From assembly GCF_023101145.1 (NCBI RefSeq), contig NZ_CP073714.1:5332001-5396000 (forward strand): a stretch of 64,000 nt of DNA. The letters run 5' to 3'. This document shows, piece by piece, positions 44,760-53,416 of this stretch. The position numbers were made by a program, and so were the translations under genes. This DNA is from Paenibacillus pabuli. GTDB lineage: Bacteria > Bacillota > Bacilli > Paenibacillales > Paenibacillaceae. Below the pieces are notes generated by a model, which saw nothing but the letters and a program-made list of their open reading frames with translations, made no database searches and was not told the origin of the DNA. Numbering within the stretch: position 1 is the stretch's first letter; every line of letters begins with the position of its first letter.

Positions 44760-45176
44760 TTAACGCGCGAATGGAATCATGAAGAAATAGCTGAGTGTTG
44801 CCACTGCCCCAAGGCCAATGGACCATGCACCCGCCGTTTTCCGGCCATTAACATAGGCATAATAGCCAAGTACCGCTGCTGCTGGACCAAGAACAATCGA
44901 CCACATAAATAAAGATGCGATACCAAATGCCAAGCCCATATATCCGGAGATTCGACCGGTAGATTTCATCACACCGTCTTCTTCTCGCTTTACAGGTGTA
45001 TGATCTGTTCTTTCCGTTGGTTCTGTTCGAATAGAGCCTGTTGGTGGTGCTACCTCTGCGCCATACTCTTCCTTGTGGCTGCGTCTTGGATAATCTACAC
45101 GCTTACGCTGTTTTTCATCTAAAGGAGTTGTTTTTGGACGATGGAACGGGTAATCATCTCTATGGTCATTATTCAA
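44760..45176 (-). CDS. Unrecognised small membrane protein with two C-terminal spans
   Basis: 138 residues from a TTG at 45176, chosen for the GGAGGTG 7 nt upstream. The first 70 residues are charged and disordered (many Arg, Lys, Glu, Pro); residues about 75-138 hold two spans: YMGLAFGIASLFMWSIVLGPAAAVLGYYAY and AGAWSIGLGAVATLSYFF. The spans resemble the DUF4190-type small membrane domain, with the GxxAxxLGxxA pattern. I do not know a function. It follows the DUF1540 gene by 34 nt and likely shares its transcript. Confidence 0.65.
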   Translation of the reverse strand: MNNDHRDDYPFHRPKTTPLDEKQRKRVDYPRRSHKEEYGAEVAPPTGSIRTEPTERTDHTPVKREEDGVMKSTGRISGYMGLAFGIASLFMWSIVLGPAAAVLGYYAYVNGRKTAGAWSIGLGAVATLSYFFMIPFAR

Positions 45177-45210
45177 TTCAAAGCACCTCCATATAAATGG
45201 GAATGACTGC

Positions 45211-45429
45211 TCATTTCGGTTTGAATGTGTGACAGCATGTCGCAGAAGATGTACGTGCATAGTCTTGATGATCGGAATCAAAGGTCTCTCCGGCAAATTC
45301 CTCATGTAGGCGACGGGTGGCATGTTGGTCAATGTCAATCATGATGGCATCGGCCTGACAGAAATTGTTTTCTCCCCAAAAGTGACAGTTCGAGACACTG
45401 CATTTGACGATTGGCTTCTCTTGACTCAT
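45211..45429 (-). CDS. DUF1540 family cysteine-rich protein
   Basis: 72 residues with regularly spaced cysteines (CSVSNC, NFCQADAI, TCCHTF) and His, a likely metal- or disulfide-binding small protein. DUF1540 pattern: short N-terminus, Cys-x4-Cys, C-terminal CC pair. Function unknown; in some clostridia homologues are sporulation-linked. The ATG at 45429 with GAGGTG 6 nt upstream is preferred to the GTG three codons earlier, which overlaps that site. Confidence 0.8.
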   Translation of the reverse strand: MSQEKPIVKCSVSNCHFWGENNFCQADAIMIDIDQHATRRLHEEFAGETFDSDHQDYARTSSATCCHTFKPK

Positions 45430-45538
45430 TTTTATCACCTCGACATCTATTGTCTCCGCACCGCAAAACAGCTATTCCCCAACGAAATGCCAGATCATGA
45501 CATGGTCTTTTATTCGCCGTTTCCAGGTGAAGAAAACG

Positions 45539-45565
45539 CAAAAAAACCGCCACAAGGGCGGTTTT
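45539..45565 (-). terminator. Terminator after the DUF3907 gene
   Basis: AAACCGCC pairs with GGCGGTTT around a short loop, followed on the minus strand by TTTTTTTGC. Confidence 0.9.
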
Positions 45566-45593
45566 GTCCAATTCACATATGAGTTGAAAGAGA

Positions 45594-46100
45594 TTACGCG
45601 TGATTGCGTTGGTTTTGCATCCGACGCTGTGTTAGGTAGTCACTTTCATAAAAGGCCAGATCATCGCGCAATTCCTCGTACGTTTTTGATATCTCCAGAA
45701 TGACATCCCGTACTGCACGAATGGGTTTATCACGGAAACGGATTGCATCCTGACCAGTGTAAGCATATCTTCCATCTTCGGAGTAACATTCATTTTTAGG
45801 ATAAAAAAAGCTGTTGATGCTTTGATGGTAAGTGTTATAGAGAGCCTTTTCGGCAAAATCGACATCAAAATTGGCACGACGCAGCACAACGCCAAGTTTT
45901 TCGTAAGAAACTTCAGAAAAAACAAGTAGATGCCGGAGATCCGAAAGAAATCCTTTGTAGAAGGCAGATGACTCCTCCGTCTGATTCTGATCCAGTTCAG
46001 GCAAGGCATTTTCATTCAAAAATTGTTCGATCCGATCGATAGCCGGTTTTAACTTTTCCCTAGTTGACTCACATGTTTTCTGTACATTGGCTGCTGACAT
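45594..46100 (-). CDS. DUF3907 family protein (YpuI-like)
   Basis: 168 residues, soluble, mostly helical; motifs include FLSDLRHLLVFSEVSYEKLG, RRANFDVDFAEKALYNTYHQSINSFFYPKNE and RAVRDVILEISKTYEELRDDLAFYESDY. Strong resemblance to the YpuI/DUF3907 family of Bacillales, function unknown. GGGGGAG site before the ATG. It is a single-gene unit with its own terminator. The upstream 46101-46386 gap (286 nt) holds a GGTCA-TGACC stem-loop at 46148-46165 and no gene. Confidence 0.8.
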   Translation of the reverse strand: MSAANVQKTCESTREKLKPAIDRIEQFLNENALPELDQNQTEESSAFYKGFLSDLRHLLVFSEVSYEKLGVVLRRANFDVDFAEKALYNTYHQSINSFFYPKNECYSEDGRYAYTGQDAIRFRDKPIRAVRDVILEISKTYEELRDDLAFYESDYLTQRRMQNQRNHA

Positions 46101-46386
46101 AAAGGTAGCTCCCCCTTAAATAAGTCCTTACATATAGGTTGGTCAACGGAGGTTCTCCCCTGACCATGAATTCTCAGCTACTATCCTACCATAAAAAGAT
46201 GACGAGCGGTATCCCTTAATCAGGCTTTCCTTTCTGTCCCTGAGCATGCCCATTACATACACTTCACCCGATGTCCACCTGCATAAAAATAACCACTTTT
46301 CCTAACGATAGATACATTCAGTGACAACGATGAAATCAGAGCACTGTTAAATGATTGTCAAAATAAACGAGGAGGTTTCATCCCCT
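46101..46386. other. 286-bp divergent regulatory gap
   Basis: It lies between the minus-strand DUF3907 gene and the plus-strand protease. Contents: a stem-loop GGTCA...TGACC (46141-46165) and A+T-rich stretches where promoters must sit. I could not place convincing -35/-10 pairs for either direction. Confidence 0.4.
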
Positions 46387-48264
46387 ATGTCCAGACCGAA
46401 ATGGGTTAACTGGGCCATTGCAGCGGGTGCGGGCGCACTTGCCTTGACTCTTTTGCTCCCAACGTCCAATCGCCCTGTTCCTGCTCCAAGTGCCATGCCC
46501 GACTCTCCACATGAGGAACATGCCAGCAAACAACGTCTCAAAATCCAAGATGTAAAATCAACCGATCTGCTTACCCGCGCGGATGCCAAACAGCACCTTA
46601 GCATCATGCTTGAGAAGACCTCCAAAATGAATGATGTGCAGATAAGCCAATACGTTAAAGAATTACAACGAACCCATGATCATATCCGGTCTATTGACGT
46701 AATGAATACCAATGGATCACACAGTCGGCATTATGACAAAACAGCAGTAAAAGGAAGCAAAATGGAACAGCAAAAGCTGGAACATTCTCTTGCCTTGGCG
46801 AAGAAAGCCGTAAGCAAACGTCAAAGCTTTGAATCTTCGTCCTTTCCTCTGGGCAAGGAAAAGTTTTTTGTCATGGCGCAGCCCTCCAAGGATGGAGAAC
46901 GAGCTGTTATCGCTCTGTTTAGCCAGAATATTCTGAATGCTGTGGAACAGCATCAGCGCAAAAATTTGCGGATGATCCCGTATCCGCGTGAAGGCAAATT
47001 TAAAATCGAGTCTGTGCACCCGGATACCCTTAAAGAAATCACGGTAAAAACAGGGCATGATAACGCCAATGCCAGTCATTTTTTCGAAAATGAAATTGTC
47101 ATCCGATTCCGACAAGATCCAGGGGAACGGGATATGCGCATCATTAAATCCGACCTGCAGACTCAGTCAGTACGAAAGTTGGGATACACGTATGTCTTTC
47201 GGTCAGAACATATGAATTATGAGCAATTACATGCTTATTTCGAACGTAAATGGAATCCGCTGTATATGGAACCCCACTACATGTATTTAACCAATGAAAC
47301 CGTTCCTGAACAAAAAAATGTTACGGTACCCAATGATATTTTGTTCACCGACTATCAGTGGAACCTGCCCGCCATTGAGACTAACCGGGGATGGAATATC
47401 ACGAAGGGAAACAAGGATGTTATCGTTGCCGTGGTGGATACCGGTGTTGATTTGACACATCCCGATTTGAAGGGCAAACTGTTGAACGGTTATAACGTAG
47501 TCGATCCAACGAGCAAACCGCTTGACGACGTAGGCCATGGAACACATGTAGCAGGTATCATCGGTGCAGTAGTGAATAACAAAGAAGGTGTGGCAGGCAT
47601 GAGCTGGTATAACAAGGTACTTCCTGTTAAAGTGCTGGACAATTCAGGTTCTGGCACAACCTATGCTGTGGCTGAGGGGATCATCTGGGCGGCCGATCAT
47701 GGAGCCAAGGTCATTAACATGAGTCTGGGCAATTACGCCGACGCCCAATTCCTTCATGATGCTATCAAATATGCCTTTGATCGTGACATCGTGTTAATTG
47801 CAGCGACGGGTAACGACAATACCGAGCGTCCGGGATACCCTGCTGCCTATCCTGAAGTATTTGCGGTTTCTGCTACGGATGCAGACATGAACAAAGCTTC
47901 CTATTCCAACTACGGGGATTATGTCGATGTGACGGCACCAGGTTCCAGCATTGCAAGTACGTATCCGAACAACCAATATGCAGCCTTGTCCGGAACGTCC
48001 ATGGCAAGCCCCCATGTAGCCGCTCTTGCAGGCTTGATTCGCTCGTTAAATCCTGATCTGACCAACACAGAGGTGATGGATCTTATGCGTCAAAGCGTCA
48101 TAGATCTCGGTGATCCAGGTCATGACAAGTATTTTGGTTATGGTCAAATCGATGTATTTAAAGCATTGGAGGCAGCTTCCGGCAGCAGTGCCCCACTTCA
48201 ATTTTGGCCACAGCATGTGAGGCAGCAATTGGACAATACAATGAAAAAATATATCAAACAATAA
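46387..48264 (+). CDS. Subtilisin-like (S8) serine protease with N-terminal anchor
   Basis: Extracytoplasmic protease. 625 residues: one hydrophobic signal-anchor at about 7-25, a charged propeptide-like region with VSPDTLKEITVKTGH, then the subtilase domain from about 330 with the triad Asp351 (VVDTGVD), His384 (GHGTHVAG) and Ser538 (GTSMASPHVA), and oxyanion Asn in AATGNDN. The ATG at 46387 is chosen because GAGGAGG lies 11 nt upstream; a 12-codon longer frame has no site. It ends QQLDNTMKKYIKQ. In Bacillus such proteases can be spore- or wall-related; the target here is unknown. No intramolecular inhibitor-like I9 motif was noticed. Confidence 0.92.
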   Translation: MSRPKWVNWAIAAGAGALALTLLLPTSNRPVPAPSAMPDSPHEEHASKQRLKIQDVKSTDLLTRADAKQHLSIMLEKTSKMNDVQISQYVKELQRTHDHIRSIDVMNTNGSHSRHYDKTAVKGSKMEQQKLEHSLALAKKAVSKRQSFESSSFPLGKEKFFVMAQPSKDGERAVIALFSQNILNAVEQHQRKNLRMIPYPREGKFKIESVHPDTLKEITVKTGHDNANASHFFENEIVIRFRQDPGERDMRIIKSDLQTQSVRKLGYTYVFRSEHMNYEQLHAYFERKWNPLYMEPHYMYLTNETVPEQKNVTVPNDILFTDYQWNLPAIETNRGWNITKGNKDVIVAVVDTGVDLTHPDLKGKLLNGYNVVDPTSKPLDDVGHGTHVAGIIGAVVNNKEGVAGMSWYNKVLPVKVLDNSGSGTTYAVAEGIIWAADHGAKVINMSLGNYADAQFLHDAIKYAFDRDIVLIAATGNDNTERPGYPAAYPEVFAVSATDADMNKASYSNYGDYVDVTAPGSSIASTYPNNQYAALSGTSMASPHVAALAGLIRSLNPDLTNTEVMDLMRQSVIDLGDPGHDKYFGYGQIDVFKALEAASGSSAPLQFWPQHVRQQLDNTMKKYIKQ

Positions 48265-48277
48265 CCGTACACTGGCA

Positions 48278-48318
48278 TAAAAAAACAAAAGCAGCTGCGC
48301 CCCGGGGCGTACGCTGCT
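48278..48318 (-). terminator. Terminator after the CotD-like gene
   Basis: The hairpin around GCCCC-GGGGC (48299-48308) with AGCAGC/GCTGCT outer stem is followed on the minus strand by TTTTGTTTTTTT. Confidence 0.75.
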
Positions 48319-48360
48319 CTTTGGTATGGTTAACCTATTCCCCCGGGGCATCCGCTGCGA

Positions 48361-48618
48361 CTAGCGTTTGCGAGAAGTTGTGCGGGATTTACCTGATTTT
48401 TTCATGGATTTTTTCTTAACGTTGTGGCTTGAAACATAACAAGGATCTTCTTCTTTGACCACGACAGGGTACATATGATGATGAATTGGCACACAATGAT
48501 GCTTTTTAATGACTTCGATCGGGTGGATTACAGGTACGATTTGCGGGATATAGTAATCTTCAACAACCTGGACTGGATCACATACAATCGGACAAAGTGG
48601 TGGACAGAAATGACTCAT
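48361..48618 (-). CDS. CotD-family spore coat protein
   Basis: 85 residues from the ATG at 48618 (AAAGGGAG upstream). Composition is very biased: His, Cys, Pro, Tyr and Val repeats (HFCPPLCPIVCDP, IHPIEVIKKHHCVPIHHHMYPVVV) then a Lys/Ser/Arg tail. This is typical of the inner-coat CotD group, usually SigK-dependent late sporulation genes; the promoter was not resolved. Low-complexity proteins are hard to assign with certainty. Confidence 0.75.
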   Translation of the reverse strand: MSHFCPPLCPIVCDPVQVVEDYYIPQIVPVIHPIEVIKKHHCVPIHHHMYPVVVKEEDPCYVSSHNVKKKSMKKSGKSRTTSRKR

Positions 48619-48703
48619 TACAAACCAACTCCCTTTCAAGTGATACTATAACGTATTGCACATGGTCCGTTGAGGATTGGATGTATGTCCATATTGGTGA
48701 AAA

Positions 48704-50224
48704 TTATATAAGCGGGAGCCTGTCCGCAGTTGTCCCTCCCTGTTGAGGTCTAACGGCCTCTATCACCCTGCATAAAACCCGCAGCCCTTCACATAATCGT
48801 TCCTGATCCGTAACAGTAAAGCAGATCCGTAAACTCGCTGTATCCGTTTCCCCCACATAACAGGCTGATCCAGGCAGAAAGGAAACCCCTGCGATAAGCG
48901 ACTGGCGATGCAGTTCACGCATATCCACGCCATCGGGCAATTGCAGCCACAAGTTTAGTCCCCCATCAGGCAAAGTCCAGTACATCCCCGGAGAACCATG
49001 TTCCTCTAATACCGTCGATGCAGCAAGCAGACGGGAATACAATTCATCCCTCAATCGCGCCGCATACGAACTGTATTGATGCTGTATGAATGATTGCAAT
49101 GCTTTTTGTGTAAGAAGCGGACTCCCAAGATCCGCAGTGGATTTAGCAGCAACAAGTCGGGTAAGCACACTCCCATCTGCAACCGCACACGCCACACGAC
49201 AGCCGGGAGACAGTACTTTGCTGAAGCTTTTGATATATATCACATGCCCCGTCCCATCCATTGATTTAATGGAGGCAGGGGGCGGATCACGAAAATACAG
49301 ATCGGCAAACGGATCATCCTCCAAAATGAGACAATGGTAACTCTGAGCAAGATTAAGCAGCTGCGCACGCCGTTTGGCACTCATTGTAATGCCTGTAGGA
49401 TTGTGAAACGTAGGAATGGTATAAATCAACTTGGGCGGGTATGTATCACATAACCGGGTTAACAGATCAATTCGCATACCATCGTCATCCATTGGAACTG
49501 TAATGATCTTCGCTCCTCGGCTTGTAAACACATCAATTGCTCCGGTATAGCTTGGTGCTTCCATGTAAACAACGTCTCCAGGCCCAACAAATGTACGCGC
49601 TACAAGATCAATTCCCTGTTGGGTACCGCTCGTAATCAGCATCCGTTCAGGCATTACCCGCAGCCCTCTTTCGGCAAAATGCGCGGAAAATGTCTGACGC
49701 AGCTCACGATCACCTTGAAAAGAGCCATAGGCCGCCATGCGCTCTGGATGATCCGAGGAAAGCCGATATGCACTGTCAATTATCTCTCGTGTTGGCAACA
49801 ATTCCGGCTGAATGGCTGACATATGCAGTTCAAATTTGACTTGAGGAGATGCATCAAAATGTCGCCAGAGCTGAGCTCGGGGTAAATAATCCACAAGAGC
49901 CATCTGCCAATTCCATGGCGTGCTGGATTCATTCTTTGCTTGAGTACGGTGAGTCCTCTCCATATCCTCTGTTATCTCCAGCTCTTGTGCCCCCCTTACA
50001 TAACATCCCTTCCCCTGAGAACAGGTAATCAGTTGTATGGCTTCGAGCTCGGCATAGGCTTTGGACACGGTAACCAGGCTGACGCCCAGATCTGCGGTCA
50101 TTTTACGTACAGAGGGCAGACGAGTCCCAGGCTCTATTAGTCCAGACCTTATTCGGTCTGCAAGTGTAAGGGCAATCTGAACATACAACTTGGTGCTGCT
50201 TCCTCGCTTCAATTCAATGTGCAC
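48704..50224 (-). CDS. MocR-type (GntR/aminotransferase) transcriptional regulator
   Basis: 506 residues: winged helix of the GntR family (about 1-75, LYVQIALTLADRIRSGLIEPGTRLPSVRKM and GVSLVTVSKAYAELE) joined by a linker to an aspartate-aminotransferase-fold domain (about 105-490) with the PLP-lysine motif YIKSFSKVLSPGCRVA. MocR proteins sense PLP, GABA or amino-acid adducts and usually control a divergent gene, here an aminotransferase. The symmetrical operator between them supports this. Start ATG at 50224 with no strong site visible, so the exact start is somewhat uncertain. Confidence 0.92.
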   Translation of the reverse strand: MHIELKRGSSTKLYVQIALTLADRIRSGLIEPGTRLPSVRKMTADLGVSLVTVSKAYAELEAIQLITCSQGKGCYVRGAQELEITEDMERTHRTQAKNESSTPWNWQMALVDYLPRAQLWRHFDASPQVKFELHMSAIQPELLPTREIIDSAYRLSSDHPERMAAYGSFQGDRELRQTFSAHFAERGLRVMPERMLITSGTQQGIDLVARTFVGPGDVVYMEAPSYTGAIDVFTSRGAKIITVPMDDDGMRIDLLTRLCDTYPPKLIYTIPTFHNPTGITMSAKRRAQLLNLAQSYHCLILEDDPFADLYFRDPPPASIKSMDGTGHVIYIKSFSKVLSPGCRVACAVADGSVLTRLVAAKSTADLGSPLLTQKALQSFIQHQYSSYAARLRDELYSRLLAASTVLEEHGSPGMYWTLPDGGLNLWLQLPDGVDMRELHRQSLIAGVSFLPGSACYVGETDTASLRICFTVTDQERLCEGLRVLCRVIEAVRPQQGGTTADRLPLI

Positions 50225-50239
50225 ACGTATGCCCTCCCA

Positions 50240-50320
50240 ACTGTTATGATTAGCATTTTACTGTTATACTGCATTCCGTCTATTATAGTTTATAATATCA
50301 GTATAACAGTGAATAACAGG
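50240..50320. promoter_or_regulatory. MocR operator: paired inverted ACTGTTAT sites
   Basis: A perfect 12-bp inverted repeat ACTGTTATACTG (50260-50271) / CAGTATAACAGT (50299-50310). Two more half-sites, ACTGTTAT at 50241-50248 and ATAACAG at 50313-50319, add a tandem copy; the first pair is spaced 20 nt, two helical turns. A TATAAT box (50291-50296) lies between the arms. MocR regulators bind such direct/inverted repeats; binding here is inferred from position. Confidence 0.7.
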
Positions 50321-50333
50321 AGATGAGAATAAT

Positions 50334-51563
50334 ATGAATATCCCTTGGTCCAAAATGGCACAAAATACCCCGTCCTCTGTCGTTCGCGACATGTTACAGG
50401 CTGCCCAGGCACCTGGAATGATTTCTCTTGCCGGAGGTCTGCCTGCTCAGTCATCCTTCCCGCTTGAAGCTATCCGTGACGCATACGAAAAGGTATTCAT
50501 GGGCGGCTCAGCGGCTCTTCAATATGCAGAGACAGAAGGTTTCCGACCATTACGCGCCAAAATTGCCGAACGTCTTGAATCCAAGGGCATTCCCGCTTCA
50601 CCTGATCACATGCTTCTGACCACCGGATCACAGCAATCCATTGACCTGGTGTGCCGAATTTTGCTCGATCCAGGCGACAGCGTTCTGGTTGAATCACCAA
50701 CCTATCTGGCTGCCCTTCAGGTGATACACTCCTATCAGGCTGAGGCACAGGGTGTTACCTGTGATGATGACGGAATGTTGCCTGAATCACTGGAGGAACA
50801 GCTCCAACAGCATCATCCAAAGCTCGTCTATATTAACCCTACTTTCTCCAACCCGTCGGGCAAAGTATGGAGTCGTTCCAGACGGCAACAAGCCGTGGAT
50901 CTGTGTCGGAAATATGGAGTACTGATCCTGGAAGACGATCCCTATGGTGAAATCCGATTTAAACCTGAACAACTGGATGCCCCTTCACTGGCGCAACTGG
51001 ATGCAGCGTCCTATGAGGGTCCATCCAATGTCATCTACACCAGCACATTCTCCAAAACAGTAGCTCCCGGCCTCCGCACTGGCTGGATATTGGCTGCTCC
51101 GGATGTAATCAAAATCGCTGCCCGCGCCAAACAGGGTGCGGACTTGCATTCCAGCAGCATCGACCAAAGAGCACTTCATGCGCTATTGGAGTCTTTCGAT
51201 TTGGACGGGCATATTCGCAATATATCACTGGATTATGAACAACGGATGATTAAAATGACCTCTCTTATGGCTGCAAAATCATGGGAAGGTATCTCCTGGA
51301 ATTCACCACAAGGTGGAATGTTTTTATGGTTGCAGCTGCCTGAAGGCATGCTGGCCAGCAATCTGTTTACTTATGGAATACAGGAGAAAGTATGCATTGT
51401 ACTAGGGGATTCCTTCTACGCGGGCACGCCGGAACTAAACCGTATGCGGATCAACTTTACCCACACCGATCCAGATCTGCTTCCCGAGGCTGTAGAGCGT
51501 ATGGACCGTGCCATTCAACGCTGGCATGCATCATTACAGTCGGATAGTGTAGTTACGTTATAA
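50334..51563 (+). CDS. PLP-dependent aminotransferase (2-aminoadipate/aromatic type)
   Basis: 409 residues of the class I/II fold: ISLAGGLPAQSSFP, TGSQQSIDLVCRILLDPGD, NPTFSNPSGKVWS and the PLP-lysine motif YTSTFSKTVAPGLRTGW. It resembles the LysN/KAT-type enzymes fused in MocR regulators, so it may be the source module of such fusions. Substrate not determined. AGGAG site 9 nt before the ATG. Controlled by the divergent MocR gene by inference; ends in a bidirectional terminator shared with rnpB. Confidence 0.9.
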   Translation: MNIPWSKMAQNTPSSVVRDMLQAAQAPGMISLAGGLPAQSSFPLEAIRDAYEKVFMGGSAALQYAETEGFRPLRAKIAERLESKGIPASPDHMLLTTGSQQSIDLVCRILLDPGDSVLVESPTYLAALQVIHSYQAEAQGVTCDDDGMLPESLEEQLQQHHPKLVYINPTFSNPSGKVWSRSRRQQAVDLCRKYGVLILEDDPYGEIRFKPEQLDAPSLAQLDAASYEGPSNVIYTSTFSKTVAPGLRTGWILAAPDVIKIAARAKQGADLHSSSIDQRALHALLESFDLDGHIRNISLDYEQRMIKMTSLMAAKSWEGISWNSPQGGMFLWLQLPEGMLASNLFTYGIQEKVCIVLGDSFYAGTPELNRMRINFTHTDPDLLPEAVERMDRAIQRWHASLQSDSVVTL

Positions 51564-51630
51564 GGAACTGTCATCCACTGTATTATTAGGAACAAATTTC
51601 TCTTTCTACATCTACAACGAATAACAACAA

Positions 51631-51677
51631 AAATAAGGCGTCAGACCCGAGAAAGCTTCAAGTCTGACGCCTTATTT
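51631..51677. terminator. Bidirectional terminator, aminotransferase/rnpB side
   Basis: A 16-bp perfect stem AAATAAGGCGTCAGAC / GTCTGACGCCTTATTT with a 15-nt loop, A/T-rich on both sides. Confidence 0.85.
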
Positions 51678-51809
51678 ATATTTACCTGAAAGTCCAGGAA
51701 TTCTTTTGAAGTTTAATTGCGTCCTTCTAATCAGTCAGGCACATCAGGTACAATCGTTCTGTTTGCCCTTGACTGATCGTGGACCATACTTGCTAGTGTT
51801 GTGTTGTAG

Positions 51810-52227
51810 TTAGGAAAGCTTACCGTAAGCCGGGTTCTGTGCTCTTCGTGGTTCAGACGGGAACTACCCTCCCACCACAAGCGACAATCATCTATCTAGG
51901 CCATACATTGCTGCACAGCTCAAGCGACCAACCTAGACACACCTCGGGCTAAGGCTGCCTGCTCCGAAGAGTCGACTGTGTCCCATTAGGTCTTGCTCCA
52001 GATGGGGTTTACCAGGAACGAAGTCACCAGCGTTCCTCGGGGTCTCTTACACCTCGGTTCCATCCTTGCCTGTGCCGGAAAATCCGGCCATCGGCGGTCC
52101 ATTTCTGTGGCACTATCCTTCAACTCGCGCTGACTGGACGTTATCCAGCATCCTGCCCTGTGGAGCCCGGACTTTCCTCTCGTGGCAACAAAGGCCACCA
52201 GCGATTGTCTGTCAAGCTTTCCGAACA
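51810..52227 (-). ncRNA. rnpB: RNase P RNA, B type
   Basis: The catalytic RNA that matures tRNA 5' ends. On the minus strand the conserved blocks GAGGAAAGTCCGGGCTC near the 5' end and ACAGAACCCGGCTTA near the 3' end are intact, with the paired 5'/3' termini GGAAAGCTT / AAGCTTTCC forming helix P1 over about 418 nt. Length and sequence of the P10.1/P15-type region fit the Bacillus B-type RNA. Ends estimated from P1 and the promoter; each could be off by a few bases. Downstream inverted repeats at 51730-51777 and 51631-51677 may end the transcript. Confidence 0.97.
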
Positions 52228-52235
52228 ACATTAAT

Positions 52236-52264
52236 AGTATACAGGCATTTGAGTATACAAACAA
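52236..52264 (-). promoter_or_regulatory. Promoter of rnpB
   Basis: TTGTTT (52259-52264), 17 nt, TATACT (52236-52241). The start would be close to 52228, in line with the RNA's 5' end. A second TATAC lies in the spacer. Confidence 0.8.
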
Positions 52265-52300
52265 GCTTAATCTTACTGGAAATGATGTATCCGAATGCTT

Positions 52301-53416
52301 TTAGATAAACTGGAATACTTCCGTGTTTACCTCGGATGCGGTTACTTGCGTCTCATAACGTTTTTCTTCCAAACGTGAACGCAGCCAGTCCGCAGTTTTC
52401 GGTTTCATGATTTTCTCGGCATTATGCCCGGCGTCGATGATGCACATACCCGCCATCAGCGCATCATGAGCCGTATGATAATCAATGTCTCCTGTTACAA
52501 TGACATCTGCACCTTTGAATCGTGCAGGAAGGGTATAACGGCTGCCTGAGCCGCCAAGCACTGCTACTTTTTTGATTTGACGATTGAGATCGCCTACCAC
52601 TCGAACGTATGGCACATCCAGTTGGGCCTTCACGACCTCCACCAGCTCACCGAGTGTCTTTGGTTGTTTTAGCGGTCCCAAGCGCCCCAGACCGAGCGTA
52701 CGGCCTTTTAAATCCATTGCGTACAGGTCATAGGCCACTTCCTCATACGGATGAGCCTTCAGCATCGCTTGTACAACCTTGCTGCGCAGACTTTGCGGTA
52801 CGATGGTCTCAATGCGTATTTCCTCTACACGCTCCATCTGTCCCTGTGTACCAATAAAAGGCTGCGTCCCTTCTCCCGGTACAAAAGTACCTGTGCCTTC
52901 CGTATTGAAGCTGCACTTGTTGTATTGACCGATACTGCCAGCGCCCGCTTCGAGGATCGCCTGGAGCACCTGCTCATGATGGGTGCGGGGTACAAATACA
53001 GCCAGTTTGAACAATTGATCTGTATGTACATCCTCAAGTGACTCCTTGCTCTCCATTCCGATGGCCTCGGCCATCCAGTCATTCATTCCACCTTCAGCCA
53101 CATCCAGATTGGTATGACTAATGTACACCGCAATATCATGCTTGATCAGCTTCTCGTACAGTTTCCCCATGGGTGTGTCCGTATTCAATGATTTGACCGG
53201 ACGGAAAATGATGGCATGATGGGCAATAATCAGATTGGCTCCAATTCGAATGGCCTCATCTACAACTTCGTTTGTCACATCAAGTGCGATAAGAACGTGT
53301 GTAATTTCCTTTTGCAGACTGCCCAGCTGAAGACCAATCCGATCGTCCGGCACAGCCAGATGTTTGGGAGCAAGCTGCTCCATCCATTGAATTACCGTTT
53401 GACCTTTGGCAAACAT
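52301..53416 (-). CDS. Nif3-like dinuclear metal-centre protein (YqfO)
   Basis: 371 residues, the long Bacillus form with a central inserted domain (about 120-240). Metal ligands: HHAIIF (His65-His66 region), SHTNLDVAEGG, HNAEKIM near 335. NIF3/YqfO proteins form hexamers and bind two metals; one proposed role is GTP cyclohydrolase I-like, unsettled. Overlaps trmK by 25 nt; same order as B. subtilis yqfO-yqfN. Confidence 0.93.
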   Translation of the reverse strand: MFAKGQTVIQWMEQLAPKHLAVPDDRIGLQLGSLQKEITHVLIALDVTNEVVDEAIRIGANLIIAHHAIIFRPVKSLNTDTPMGKLYEKLIKHDIAVYISHTNLDVAEGGMNDWMAEAIGMESKESLEDVHTDQLFKLAVFVPRTHHEQVLQAILEAGAGSIGQYNKCSFNTEGTGTFVPGEGTQPFIGTQGQMERVEEIRIETIVPQSLRSKVVQAMLKAHPYEEVAYDLYAMDLKGRTLGLGRLGPLKQPKTLGELVEVVKAQLDVPYVRVVGDLNRQIKKVAVLGGSGSRYTLPARFKGADVIVTGDIDYHTAHDALMAGMCIIDAGHNAEKIMKPKTADWLRSRLEEKRYETQVTASEVNTEVFQFI

